DNA of 35,397 nt. It comes from Oscillibacter sp. (GTDB lineage Bacteria; Bacillota; Clostridia; Oscillospirales; Oscillospiraceae). A program made the translations under genes and the position numbers. Positions within the stretch are counted from its first letter, which is position 1. The number at the start of each line of letters is the position of its first letter. Below the pieces are notes generated by a model. It saw only the letters and a program-made list of their open reading frames with translations. It was not told where the DNA came from and ran no database searches. The stretch spans positions 1 to 35,397 of the forward strand of contig JAAVZX010000062.1 of assembly GCA_022791875.1 (NCBI GenBank), written 5' to 3'. Positions 1-8,724 of this stretch are shown here, piece by piece.

Positions 1-136
1 AACGCAACTGCTTTTGCGTCGTGCGTTTTCTCATACGCTTCTACCAGCAAATTCCTTGCTTCGTTATGCAGCATCTTCCTCACCCCGCTGCCATCTTACC
101 ATATCTCTTCTCTTATTGCTATTTCAGAGAACTGCT
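1..136. other. Left edge, no gene seen
   Basis: This AT-rich edge of the window holds no reading frame with a convincing ribosome site or protein-like composition on either strand. It lies just downstream of the broken lipoprotein gene, so it may hold the end of another gene outside the window. Confidence 0.4.
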
Positions 137-665
137 CTAGTCAATTACATTAAGTTTAGAACCAATGTCAGCAATTTCTTCGTCTGTAAAACCTTCGTGT
201 TCGCCAAAACTAGAACCGCCAGTGATTTGCTGAACTGTCCATCCTCCATCTTTTTGGGTTAATCCAGTAGAACCGGGATTAGAACTATCTGCATATTTAT
301 CTTCGTTGGAAAATGTAGAAGGTTTTGTTTCTGGAGTTATAATCGTTAGTCCAGCGGGTCTATCAGAACCATCCCTAGGGATATTAAGTGGTACTGGGCT
401 TCGTGGTTTGGGCGGCTGGCTTGACTGTGGATACTGGTTTCGTCTCCCTCATTGGCTGTGTACTTTTGGTTTCGCCGGGGCCTCCGGGGTCTGCTTTAGC
501 GTAGTGCCCTCGTCCAGCTGTGTGTCCGTCCCCGCTGGAGCTGTGGGCATTTCCTCGAACGGTTCTGGTGTTGCGGCCGACTCCATGGTCTTCTCCAGGC
601 TGGCCGCAGGCCGTCAGCATCAGCGCAAATGTCAGCGTCAGGCCGTATATCAGCGCCTTTCTCAC
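137..665 (-). pseudogene. Frame-broken secreted lipoprotein gene
   Basis: A GTG start at 665 follows an AAAGGAG ribosome site (675-682) and opens a lipoprotein signal peptide ending in a lipobox, LTAC. Protein-like sequence then switches frame. A Pro/Thr/Glu-rich stretch (about 455-600) is in a second frame and stops at TGA 449-451. A similar Pro/Thr/Lys-rich stretch returns to the first frame and stops at TAA 384-386. The last 80 or so codons (about 395 to the TAG at 137-139), with GGSSFGEHEGFTDEEI near the end, are back in the second frame. The parts would join into one protein of about 175 residues: signal peptide, Pro/Thr-rich linker and a small C-terminal domain. I do not recognise the family. 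Decay fits the dead transposase next door, but several sequencing errors would look the same. The 3' third is more AT-rich than the 5' part. Confidence 0.6.
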
Positions 666-1189
666 GGTGTGTTTCTCCTTTGTTCTGTCTCTCAATGGTT
701 CGGCCCTGGGGGTGGGACTCTCCCGGCCCCAACTGGGCTTTCCCATCAAGACGCAAAAGCGGCGCAGGGTTTTTCTATCCCTATACCGCCGAACATGAAA
801 CACACAGACCTATTTTTGGCTTGATAATCCTATGTAAATTTGCTATATGGGCGTGGCGCAAATTACTGGGAGGTCGCATCTTCTGCATAGGGGTGTGGGG
901 TGTTCCAGCACTCCGTGCCCTGCCTTTTTGTTCTTGTGTCTCGCAAAACTATTCTACACCATCCCGGCCAAACACGCAGGAGATTTTTCAACGTATCGCC
1001 ACTTTTTCAACCTGTCTCTTGAATGTTTCAAAATCAAAGCCGTTTGGAAAGATGGGAGAACAGTGTATTTTTCAACTTTATCCTTGATTTTCAACGCTTT
1101 TTATAGATTCCACAGAAAACTTGGAAAGGCTATGGGTCTGATAAAATGGGAAAAACCGTCTGGATAAAATCGAAATCCTTTTAAAATAA
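666..1189. other. Intergenic stretch, no gene seen
   Basis: About 520 bases lie between the lipoprotein start and the transposase remnant. Several overlapping short open frames exist on the plus strand, but none has a ribosome site or protein-like composition. The base composition falls toward AT-rich near the transposase. I see no tRNA, riboswitch or clear terminator. It presumably contains the promoter of the minus-strand lipoprotein gene. Confidence 0.4.
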
Positions 1190-2620
1190 AGTAAATTCAA
1201 ATCGTCAAATTTAATGAATAAATCTACGCGGCAACCTGGTAGACAAAACCTGGGAAGGACTTGATTTTCAGGTTCCGCTGGTCCCGCTGTCCCGGCCTGA
1301 CCGGCTCGGTGTACTGGGCAATATCCCGCATGAGCTGTGCGCCGTCCGCGCCGGGGTGGCTGAGGAACTGCTTGCAGAGATAGATTCCCATTTTCTGATT
1401 TGCCATGTAGTCATATTTCGCCTTTTGGGACTGTTGAATTGTCACCGCGCTGATGATACGCGCGCAGGTGTTCGCCATAATCAAAGAGGCAAATATTTCC
1501 TGCCTTACAAACTTTTCCTGTTTTCCGTGCAGATTGATAAGCCCATAATTGTACTTGAGTTCCCGAAAAGCCGTTTCTATGCCCCATCTGGCGTGATGCA
1601 GATCCCGGATTTGGTCCGGTGTAAAGCTGGGCGGCAGAGAGGTGGCGAGGGTCTCATACTCCCTCGTATCGAGAAGGACACGGACAATGCGCAGACTCAT
1701 GGGGGTAAAAAAAATCCCACCGGGCGGCTCTGGTCTTAGCGCTGTACCGCCGCTGGTCGTTGCTTGACACGGATGAGGAAATCCACATTGAGAGTGTTCT
1801 GGAGCGTGGCGAAGGTGTTGTAGCTGGCATAGGCCCGGTCGCCCACAATCAAGGTCTTTTCCTCGAAGTCATGCCATGCAAGGAAATAAGCCAGAGTGCC
1901 TATCTCGTCCTGCTGAGGCTGTATCACACAGTCCAGATAGGTTTTGTTGAGCACGTCATAAAGGGGGTTGACGTGCATTTGACAGTAGTACTAAGGCGCT
2001 CCGGGGTGGAACACAAAAGAGTCTGATGAAGTGTCATGGGCCATATTCACCGTCGTGCCGTCGATCGCGAGGACGCGGTAGCCGCAGTAGGTTTGTGTAT
2101 CGCGGTGCAGGGCGTTGAAGACTGCCAGAATATCCTCGAACAAAAAAGAGGGGATTTTGTGGTGGCACTGGACGAAGAAGGAGAACGGCAGACCGACCTT
2201 ATGGAACTCCTTCTGGAGGCTGCCGCCCTTCATGCAAATCAGAGCTTTGATGATGTTCGATTGTGAAACCTTGCGGGTGCGGAGATTGCCTGCTTTCGCG
2301 TTTTGCAGAGCGAGGGCGATTGCGGTTTCAAGCTCCGCGCGGATTTGGTCAGGGTAAGTCATAAGCATAATTGACACGCTCCCAGTTTGGATTCCAGCGC
2401 AAAAACAAAGAGCGCAATAAAACGCCTGATGGCGTCTATTGCACTCAAATTCTTGAATCCTTGCTGGAGATACGGCTGGCTTTCCCTGAAATCTTTCGTA
2501 TGTTTCAGCGGATATTGCGGCCAATTCTTTCTGTTATCTTGTATGTGTTTTTTACTGTGAGTAGAGGATAGCACAGGGGCGAGGGCTGTCAAGGGGGCAT
2601 AAGGTGCATTAACTTAACGG
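1190..2620 (-). mobile_element. Degenerate IS4-type insertion sequence
   Basis: The block is defined by the broken transposase at 1224-2368 plus flanking AT-rich DNA. The termini are not certain. A weak candidate inverted repeat pairs the plus strand near 1193-1206 (CGTCAAATTTAATG) with the minus strand near 2608-2620 (CGTTAAGTTAATG), matching at about 11 of 14 positions. I did not find target-site duplications. The element is inferred to be immobile because the transposase is interrupted at least twice. Confidence 0.45.
1224..2368 (-). pseudogene. IS4-family DDE transposase, interrupted
   Basis: The start is ATG 2368, after a GGGAG ribosome site. The N-terminal part runs to LAIDGTTVNMAHD, the first catalytic Asp region, and meets an in-frame TAG at 1991-1993. 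The same frame continues through the second Asp motif, LIVGDRAYASYN, to a TAA at 1736-1738. A different frame then supplies the C-terminal part with the Glu region, RWGIETAFRELKYNYGL, typical of the IS4 YREK signature, and ends at 1224. All three catalytic regions are therefore recognisable, but one nonsense codon and one frameshift separate them. The segment around the frameshift is also short for the family, so a small internal deletion is likely. Translation from the pieces would not give an active enzyme. Confidence 0.85.
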
Positions 2621-3092
2621 GGAATAGTGGGTTGCTCGTTAAGTTGAGGGAAACGAGAACAATTCAAGGGAAGATTCCCATCAGATTGTACTTTTTCACA
2701 GTAGCTAAACGACATTTCTTACAGGGGGTATTTTTTTAACCCCCGCTTTTTTAGCCCACCCACCAACTATGAAAAAATATTACTCGAAAAAATCGCCGAA
2801 AATTTTTTCAACCCAAAACTTCCCCAAAAGTTACGAAATCCACCCCGACATTTTTCCACCCTCATTGGTAAGTGGAACCTCAGCCCCTACGGCCCCCACT
2901 CCCCAGCCAACTCAGCCCCCGCCGCCCCACCTAATTGCCCCGCCAACTTTTCTTTCAAGAAAAAAGGAACACCCCCGCGCGTCACGACGCCCCCTCATTA
3001 AACACTCCCGTCAAACATTCCCGTCACTTTCCCCATAAATCCCCTCCCCCAACGCCGATAGTTGTGAAAAACAGAAAAAAATCCCCGCCGTC
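2621..3092. other. G-poor intergenic leader region
   Basis: This stretch separates the dead transposase from the peptide-transport operon. It contains a terminator-like hairpin at 2724-2752. Beyond that, roughly 2760-3060 is strikingly poor in G on the plus strand (runs of A, C and T, many CCCC blocks). Short proline-rich frames fall out of this composition, but they lack ribosome sites and look non-coding. Confidence 0.4.
2724..2752 (+). terminator. Rho-independent terminator-like hairpin
   Basis: GGGGGT (2724-2729) pairs with ACCCCC (2739-2744) around an AT loop, followed by a run of six T after GC. No plus-strand gene is visible directly upstream, so it may end read-through transcription before the operon at 3185. 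Confidence 0.5.
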
Positions 3093-3108
3093 TTGCATAT
3101 TTATGCAA
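3093..3108. promoter_or_regulatory. Palindromic operator, ARG-box-like
   Basis: TTGCATATTTATGCAA is a perfect inverted repeat (7-base arms, 2-base centre) covering the -35 element. Its core, TGCAT-ATTT-ATGCA, fits the ARG-box form TGnAT-wwww-ATnCA bound by ArgR/AhrC repressors. Binding here would block RNA polymerase. Seen: the palindrome and its position. Inferred: the regulator. Confidence 0.45.
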
Positions 3109-3121
3109 TTGCGTGTATAGT
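3093..3121 (+). promoter_or_regulatory. Sigma-A promoter of peptide-import operon
   Basis: TTGCAT (3093-3098) and TATAGT (3116-3121) are separated by exactly 17 bases and lie about 65 bases before the binding-protein start codon. The fit and position make this the likely promoter of the operon that runs to 12152. Confidence 0.7.
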
Positions 3122-3184
3122 TAGCTTTGCAGTTTATCCGCGTAAAGCGATAAATTATATCACTTGATTTAGGAGAGAGTATTT

Positions 3185-4804
3185 ATGAAGCGATTTCTAT
3201 GCCTGATTCTGGCTGGCGCACTTGCTCTCAGCCTCGCCGCCTGCGGCGGCGGTGACTCCGGCAGCGCTGGGGCCGGAAGCAGCGGCGGCTCCGCCGGCGG
3301 CGGCGCGCCTGCGGACACCAAGGTCCTCTACCACACCTACCACTCCGCGCCCTATATCACCCTGGACCCCAGCACCGAATACTCCAACGGCATCATGGTC
3401 CTCCAGAACGTCTACGAGACCCTCACCCGCTACAACTCCGAAACCGGCGAGGTGGACCCCGTTCTGGCCACAAGCTGGACCAAGAACGACGACGGCACCG
3501 TCTGGGTCTTCCAGCTTCGGGACGACGTCACCTTCCACGACGGCACCCCCATGACTGCCCAGCAGGTGGTCAGCTCCTTCAAGCGCTCCATGGACCTGGG
3601 CCAGGGCGGCGCCTATATCTGGGACGCCGTGCTGGAGTCCAACGGCGGCAGCGTGGAGGCCACCGGCGACTACGAGGTCACCATCACCTGCGGCTACCCC
3701 TGCGCCATCGACCTGGTTGTCTCCGCGGGCTACGCCGCCTATATCATGTCCGACAGCGTCATTGAGCAGACCACGGAGTGGTTCACCGAGGGCCACGACG
3801 GCGGCTCTGGGCCCTATATGATCACCCAGGCCACCGGCGACAGCGTGGTCCTCCAGGCTTACGAGGGCTACCGCGGCGGCTGGCAGGACAACCAGTACCG
3901 CAACGTCATGATCCGGGACGTTCCCGAGTCCAGCGCACGGCGGCAGATGATGGAAACCGGGGAGTGCCAGCTCTCCAGCGAGTTCTCCACCACCGACCTA
4001 GCCGCACTCAAGGAGCAGACCGATAAGGTTTACACCTACCAGGCGGATACCTTTAATAATATCATCATGTTCCTGAACACGGCCACGGAGCCCTGCAATA
4101 ACGCCGATTTCCGCCGCGCCCTGGCCTACGCCTTCCCCTATGAGGAAACCGTGAATGAAATTCTCAACGGCAACGCCCAGCAGTCCGTAGGCACGGTGCC
4201 CAGCGGCCTCTGGGGACACGACGACAGCGTCTTCCAGTACACCTGCGACCTGGACAAGGCCAAGGAGTACCTGGACAAGTCCGGGGTGAACACCGACGGG
4301 CTGACCCTCACTGTCACCTATATGACCGGCTACGACGAGTACGCCAGCGCCCTCCAGCTCTACCAGGTCAACCTGAAACAGCTGGGCATCGGCCTGGAGC
4401 TGCGGAGCATGGAATGGGATCAGCAGTGGGCCCAGGCCCAAAACACCGCGCCGGAGGACCGGCAGGACATGTTCGTCTTCATCTGGTGGCCCGACTACGC
4501 GGACCCTGTGAGCTGGTTCCAGTCGCTGCTGCACAGCGAGGATCAGATTGTCTACAACCTCTCCTACCTCAAGGACCCGGAGCTGGACGCCATTATTGAG
4601 GACGCGGTGGAGAAGACGGTCACGGACCGCGCCGCGGCTGAGGCGGATTACGTCAAGGCCCAGCAGATGGTGGCGGAAAATGCGTATCTGCTGAACCTCT
4701 ACGATCAGATGCACACTTATGTCATCGGCAACAGCATTGAGGGGGTTTCGGAGAATCCCTCTTATTCCAATGCCATCCTCTATTATAACATTACTGCGAA
4801 GTAA
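3185..4804 (+). CDS. Peptide ABC transporter substrate-binding lipoprotein
   Basis: This 539-residue protein is a family 5 extracellular solute-binding protein (OppA/DppA type). It captures peptides outside the cell and hands them to the permeases encoded downstream. A signal peptide ends in the lipobox LAAC with Cys20, followed by a Gly/Ser-rich linker, so it should be membrane-anchored. Family-like segments include DGTVWVFQLRDDVTFHDGTP near residues 107-126 and a long mature domain of usual length. The start has a GGAG ribosome site in the preceding 15 bases. It is the first gene of a plus-strand operon. A gap of 137 bases with three hairpins separates it from the permease genes, a common way to make more binding protein than permease. 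Peptides are the likely ligand because two peptidase-like genes follow, but the exact substrate cannot be read from sequence. Confidence 0.92.
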   Translation: MKRFLCLILAGALALSLAACGGGDSGSAGAGSSGGSAGGGAPADTKVLYHTYHSAPYITLDPSTEYSNGIMVLQNVYETLTRYNSETGEVDPVLATSWTKNDDGTVWVFQLRDDVTFHDGTPMTAQQVVSSFKRSMDLGQGGAYIWDAVLESNGGSVEATGDYEVTITCGYPCAIDLVVSAGYAAYIMSDSVIEQTTEWFTEGHDGGSGPYMITQATGDSVVLQAYEGYRGGWQDNQYRNVMIRDVPESSARRQMMETGECQLSSEFSTTDLAALKEQTDKVYTYQADTFNNIIMFLNTATEPCNNADFRRALAYAFPYEETVNEILNGNAQQSVGTVPSGLWGHDDSVFQYTCDLDKAKEYLDKSGVNTDGLTLTVTYMTGYDEYASALQLYQVNLKQLGIGLELRSMEWDQQWAQAQNTAPEDRQDMFVFIWWPDYADPVSWFQSLLHSEDQIVYNLSYLKDPELDAIIEDAVEKTVTDRAAAEADYVKAQQMVAENAYLLNLYDQMHTYVIGNSIEGVSENPSYSNAILYYNITAK

Positions 4805-4818
4805 GACGCTTTGCCATC

Positions 4819-4847
4819 AGGCACTTCCCTTTTGTTCGGAAGTGCCT
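4819..4847 (+). terminator. Hairpin 1 after binding-protein gene
   Basis: AGGCACTTCC (4819-4828) pairs perfectly with GGAAGTGCCT (4838-4847) around a 9-base loop. No strong T-run follows, so an mRNA-stabilising or leaky termination role is as likely as full termination. Confidence 0.55.
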
Positions 4848-4863
4848 ATTGGCATTTCGGCCC

Positions 4864-4910
4864 CCAGGGGCGCTGCCCCTGGACCCCGCCAGCCCTTTGA
4901 AAAGGGCTGG
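4864..4910 (+). repeat. Twin hairpins, REP-like element
   Basis: CCAGGGGC/GCCCCTGG (4864-4882) is followed directly by CCAGCCCTTT/AAAGGGCTGG (4889-4910), both perfect stems. ACTTTTTCTT follows at 4919-4928. From memory, elements of this look are dispersed in related Clostridia genomes, but only one copy is seen in this window. Together with hairpin 1 it probably reduces transcription into the permease genes. Confidence 0.5.
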
Positions 4911-4941
4911 ACCCTAAACTTTTTCTTGAGGTGTTTACCCC

Positions 4942-5952
4942 ATGTTTAAGTACATCGTCAAGCGGATTCTCAGCAGTATTCTGGTCCTGCTGGGGGTCGT
5001 TACCATCACCTTCTTCATCGCTCGGGTCCTGCCCTCCAACCCGGAGGTCAAGTGGGCCGGACAGCGGGCAACCGAGGAGCAGCTTGCCGCCGCCCGCATC
5101 GAACTGGGCCTCGACAAGTCCCTCCCTGAACAGTACGTCATCTACCTCCGGGACCTCCTCCACGGCAACCTGGGCAAGAGCCTCAACAACCACCAGCCCG
5201 TCACCAGCGAGCTGGCCCGCTACATCCCCGCCACCCTGGAACTGGTGCTGCTGGCCTTCATCCTCGCCATCGCCATCGGCATCCCCCTGGGCATCTACTC
5301 CGCACACAAAAAAGACAAGCTCCTGGACCACGTCAGCCGCGTCTTCTCCATCGGCTCCGTCTCCCTCCCCACCTTCTGGGTGGCCCTCTTCCTACAGCTC
5401 ATCTTCTACAAGGGCCTGAACCTCCTGCCCATCGGCGGGCGCATGAGCGTCACGGCCACCATCTTCGAATCCGTCCCCAACATCTCCGGAATGCTTCTCC
5501 TGGACTGCCTGCTGACAGGAAAATTCACCCTCTTTTTCGACGCCCTGCGGCACATCATCCTCCCCTGCATCACCATTTCCCTGTACCCCATCGGCCTGGT
5601 GTCCCGCATGACCCGCAGCGCCCTCCTGGAAATCCTGGGGGAGGACTACATCACCGCGGGGCACAGCTACGGCCTCAGCAGCGGGAAGATGCTCTGGAAG
5701 TACGCCCTGAAAAACAGCCTGGGCACCACCGCCACGGACGTGGCCCTCTCCATGGGCTACACCCTGACAGACACCTTCCTGGTGGAGGCGATTTTCTCCT
5801 GGCCCGGCATCGGAAGCTATATCTCCAGCGCCGTCACCACCCTGGACTACCCGGCGATCATCGGCGTGACCCTCTTCGGGGCCACCTGCTATATCATCCT
5901 GAACCTGATCGCGGACATCATCATCGCATCCGACCCGCGGGTGCGGCTGTAA
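4942..5952 (+). CDS. Peptide ABC transporter permease (OppB/DppB type)
   Basis: This 336-residue inner-membrane protein is one half of the transport channel. It starts with the typical MFKYIVKRI followed by a first membrane helix (about 10-30). The periplasmic-side loop contains LGLDKSLPEQYVIYLRDLL, typical of the DppB/OppB family, and a further set of helices begins near residue 100. The cytoplasmic EAA loop, which contacts the ATPase, is at EDYITAGHSYGLSSGKMLWK, about residues 234-253. The ribosome site is GAGGTG upstream of ATG 4942. The permease partner follows after 12 bases, so the two are co-translated. Length and motifs are normal for the family. Confidence 0.92.
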   Translation: MFKYIVKRILSSILVLLGVVTITFFIARVLPSNPEVKWAGQRATEEQLAAARIELGLDKSLPEQYVIYLRDLLHGNLGKSLNNHQPVTSELARYIPATLELVLLAFILAIAIGIPLGIYSAHKKDKLLDHVSRVFSIGSVSLPTFWVALFLQLIFYKGLNLLPIGGRMSVTATIFESVPNISGMLLLDCLLTGKFTLFFDALRHIILPCITISLYPIGLVSRMTRSALLEILGEDYITAGHSYGLSSGKMLWKYALKNSLGTTATDVALSMGYTLTDTFLVEAIFSWPGIGSYISSAVTTLDYPAIIGVTLFGATCYIILNLIADIIIASDPRVRL

Positions 5953-5964
5953 GGAGGCGGGACC

Positions 5965-6849
5965 ATGAACAACTTTATGCAGGCCATGCGGCCCCGCGTC
6001 AAGAGCTTCCAGGAAAGCCTGTACCTGCTCACCCGGAACAAGCTCAGCCTCATCGCCCTGATCATTTTGATCCTGCTGATCCTCGCCGCCATTCTGGCCC
6101 CGGTGATCATCCCCTACCCGGAGGATTTGATGGACGCGGCCCACACCTCTATCAGCCTCCAGCCCCCCAGTGCGGAGCACCTCATGGGCACCGACGAGCT
6201 GGGCCGGGACATTTTCAGCCGGGTCGTCTACGGTGCCCGGGTTTCCCTCACCGCCGCACTGGCCGCGGTGGGTCTGGCCCTTGTGATCGGCATCCCCCTG
6301 GGGGCCGTGGCGGGGAGCTTCGGCGGCTGGGTGGACAACGTGATCATGCGCATCACCGACGTGTTCCTCAGCTTCCCGCCCCTGCTGCTGGCAATCGCCA
6401 TGGTGGCCGTCCTGGGCAGCAGCCTCAACAATGCCATTCTTGCCATCTCCCTCTCCTGGTGGCCCTGGTATACCCGGCTGATCCGGGGGCAGGCTATCTC
6501 CGTGAAGGAGCGCAAGTTTGTCCAGGCGGCGGAGACCATCGGCACCGGGCGGATGAAGATCATCTTCAAGCACATCATTCCCAACTGCATCAGCCCCGTG
6601 ATTGTCCAGGCGTCCATGGACATCGGCGGCGTGATTCTCACCGTGGCCAGCCTGTCCTTCCTGGGCCTGGGGGCGCAGCTCCCCACGCCGGAGTGGGGCC
6701 TCATGATCTCCATGGGACGCCGCTTCTTCCCCGACAGCTGGTGGTACTGCATCTTCCCCGGCGTCGCCATCTTCATCACCGTTCTGTGTTTCAACCTGCT
6801 GGGCGACGCAATCCGCGAGATTCTCGACCCCAAAACCCGGAAGAACTGA
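5965..6849 (+). CDS. Peptide ABC transporter permease (OppC/DppC type)
   Basis: This 294-residue permease is the second half of the channel. It has the N-terminal helix of the OppC family (LIALIILILLILAAILAPVI), then the hallmark HLMGTDELGRDIFSRVVYGA near residues 72-91. Five further helices follow, and an EAA loop lies around KERKFVQAAETIGTGRMKII, residues 179-198. The C-terminus has LSFLGLGAQLPTPEWG, also typical. Its ribosome site is GGAGG just after the upstream stop codon. It sits between the OppB-type gene and the fused ATPase gene with gaps of 12 bases on each side, which supports one transcript. Confidence 0.92.
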   Translation: MNNFMQAMRPRVKSFQESLYLLTRNKLSLIALIILILLILAAILAPVIIPYPEDLMDAAHTSISLQPPSAEHLMGTDELGRDIFSRVVYGARVSLTAALAAVGLALVIGIPLGAVAGSFGGWVDNVIMRITDVFLSFPPLLLAIAMVAVLGSSLNNAILAISLSWWPWYTRLIRGQAISVKERKFVQAAETIGTGRMKIIFKHIIPNCISPVIVQASMDIGGVILTVASLSFLGLGAQLPTPEWGLMISMGRRFFPDSWWYCIFPGVAIFITVLCFNLLGDAIREILDPKTRKN

Positions 6850-6861
6850 GGAGGGGCGCAC

Positions 6862-8667
6862 ATGTCATATTTTGAGATCAAAAACCTGCGCGTGACCCAC
6901 CGCTCCTTCGCGGGGGTCAAGACCGTGCTGGACATTGAGCACCTCTCCATTGAAAAGGGGGAGACTTACGGTCTGGTGGGCGAGTCGGGGCAGGGAAAGA
7001 CCGTCCTGGCCCTTACGATTCAAAAGCTGCTGCGCTGTCCGCCTGGACGGGTGGAATCGGGGGAAGTCCTGCTGGACGGAGTGGACCTGCTGAAACTCTC
7101 CCAGAAGCAGATGCAGCGGACCGTCCGAGGCAGCCGGATCGCCATGATTTTCCAGGACCCTATGAGCTGCCTCAACCCCGTGTTCACCGTGGGCACCATC
7201 ATGACCGACGTGATCAAGGCCCGCCACAAGGGCCTCAGCAAGGCGGAGATCAGCGCCCGCGCCGTGGAACTTCTGGAGGAAGTGAAGCTGGCCGACGCGG
7301 GGAGTGTCATGGTCAAGTACCCCCACCAGCTCTCCGGAGGCCAGCGCCAGCGGGTGATCATCGCCTTGGCGTTAGCCTGCGGCGCGGAGTTCTTAATCGC
7401 CGACGAGCCGACCCGGAACCTGGACGTGACCATCCAGGCCAGCATTCTGAAACTCCTGAAAGAGCTCCAGCAGAAGCACGGCATGACCGTCCTCTTCATC
7501 GCCAACAACCTCAGCCTCGTATCCGCCTTCTGCGACCGGGTGGGCATCCTCTACGGCGGGAAAATCCTGGAGGAGAACACCGCCGCCGCCCTGGTGGAGC
7601 ACCCCCGCGAAGACTACACGAAGGTCCTCATTGAGGCCGTCCGCGCCGACGCCCGGGAGGCCGAGGAAATCGCCTCCGACGAGGTCCTTCTCAAGGTGGA
7701 CCATCTGAAAAAATACTTCGACATCAACGACGACCTCCGCCGCCTGAAACACCTGACCCTGAAAGCGGTGGACGACGTGAGCTTCCAGCTCAAAAAGGGC
7801 GAAGTCCTGGGCATCGTGGGCGAATCCGGCTGCGGCAAGTCCACCCTGGTCAACACGATTCTGAACCTCTTCGAGCCCACGGAGGGGAAGGTGTACTTCG
7901 AGGGCGAGGACGTCTTCGACAGCGCCCGGAAGGGCAGCAACGCCTTCAAGAAGAACGTGCAGATCGTCTTCCAGGACCCCTACTGGTCCCTGAACCCCCG
8001 CTGGCTGATCAAGGACATCGTGGCGGAGCCCATCGACGTCTACGAAAAGCTGGGGGAGGCGGAGCGGCTCAAGCGGGTGGAGGCCCTTCTGGAGATGGTG
8101 GGCATCCCCGCCGACGCCTGCTACAAGTACCCCCACGAGTTCTCCGGCGGGCAGCGCCAGCGCATCGCCATCGCCCGCTCCCTGGCCTCCAACCCGAAGC
8201 TGGTGGTCCTGGACGAGCCCACCAGCTCCATCGACGTGTTCAGCCAGGCCCAGATCCTGGAGCTGATCAAGGACCTGCGCAAGCGCTTCCAGCTCACCAA
8301 CATCCTGATCAGCCACGACCTGGGGGTGGTCCACGAGCTGGCCAACCAGATTGCCATCATGTACCTGGGCAAGATTGTGGAATTCGGCCCCGCGGAGCAG
8401 ATTTTCAGCCATCCCCGCCACCCCTACACCAAGGCCCTCTTCGACTCCATCCCCACCCTGACTACCCGGGGCATGGAAGATTTGAAAACTCTGGAGGGCC
8501 AGATCCCCAGCCCCATCAACCCGCCTCCCGGCTGTGCGTTCCACCAGCGCTGCCCCTACGCCTGCGAGCGCTGCTCTCGGGAGACGCCCCAGCCCATGGA
8601 CCTGGGCGGAGGCCACAGTGTCAGCTGCCTGCGGGCCGGAGAGCTGGAGGAAGCGCTGCAAAAGTGA
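6862..8667 (+). CDS. Fused double ABC ATPase (OppD-OppF fusion)
   Basis: This 601-residue protein joins the two ATPases that are separate genes in many Opp systems. NBD1 has Walker A GESGQGKT (40-47), signature LSGGQRQR (157-164) and Walker B ending DEPT (181-184). NBD2 has Walker A GESGCGKST (320-328), signature FSGGQRQR (427-434), DEPTSSID (451-458) and the switch His in ISHDL (H485). A C-terminal Cys-rich tail, GCAFHQRCPYACERC, is typical of the oligopeptide/dipeptide ATPase family. Odd: in NBD1 the switch position reads ANNL, so the usual His is Asn215 and the next Asp is Asn216, and the D-loop reads RNLD rather than TALD. NBD1 may therefore bind ATP but hydrolyse it poorly. It drives import together with the two permeases. 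Confidence 0.92.
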   Translation: MSYFEIKNLRVTHRSFAGVKTVLDIEHLSIEKGETYGLVGESGQGKTVLALTIQKLLRCPPGRVESGEVLLDGVDLLKLSQKQMQRTVRGSRIAMIFQDPMSCLNPVFTVGTIMTDVIKARHKGLSKAEISARAVELLEEVKLADAGSVMVKYPHQLSGGQRQRVIIALALACGAEFLIADEPTRNLDVTIQASILKLLKELQQKHGMTVLFIANNLSLVSAFCDRVGILYGGKILEENTAAALVEHPREDYTKVLIEAVRADAREAEEIASDEVLLKVDHLKKYFDINDDLRRLKHLTLKAVDDVSFQLKKGEVLGIVGESGCGKSTLVNTILNLFEPTEGKVYFEGEDVFDSARKGSNAFKKNVQIVFQDPYWSLNPRWLIKDIVAEPIDVYEKLGEAERLKRVEALLEMVGIPADACYKYPHEFSGGQRQRIAIARSLASNPKLVVLDEPTSSIDVFSQAQILELIKDLRKRFQLTNILISHDLGVVHELANQIAIMYLGKIVEFGPAEQIFSHPRHPYTKALFDSIPTLTTRGMEDLKTLEGQIPSPINPPPGCAFHQRCPYACERCSRETPQPMDLGGGHSVSCLRAGELEEALQK

Positions 8668-8724
8668 GACAGCCTTCTCCCGCCTGGAGAAGGACAAGAT
8701 TGTAAATAGAAAAGGAGCGGTATT

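Noticed and set aside
2769..3120. Proline-rich short reading frames before the peptide operon
   Set aside because: They arise from a G-poor C/A-rich stretch and have no ribosome site.
5392..6861. Minus-strand open frame (489 codons) opposite the permeases
   Set aside because: Composition of Gly, Asp and His runs, no start signal, opposite two clear permease genes.
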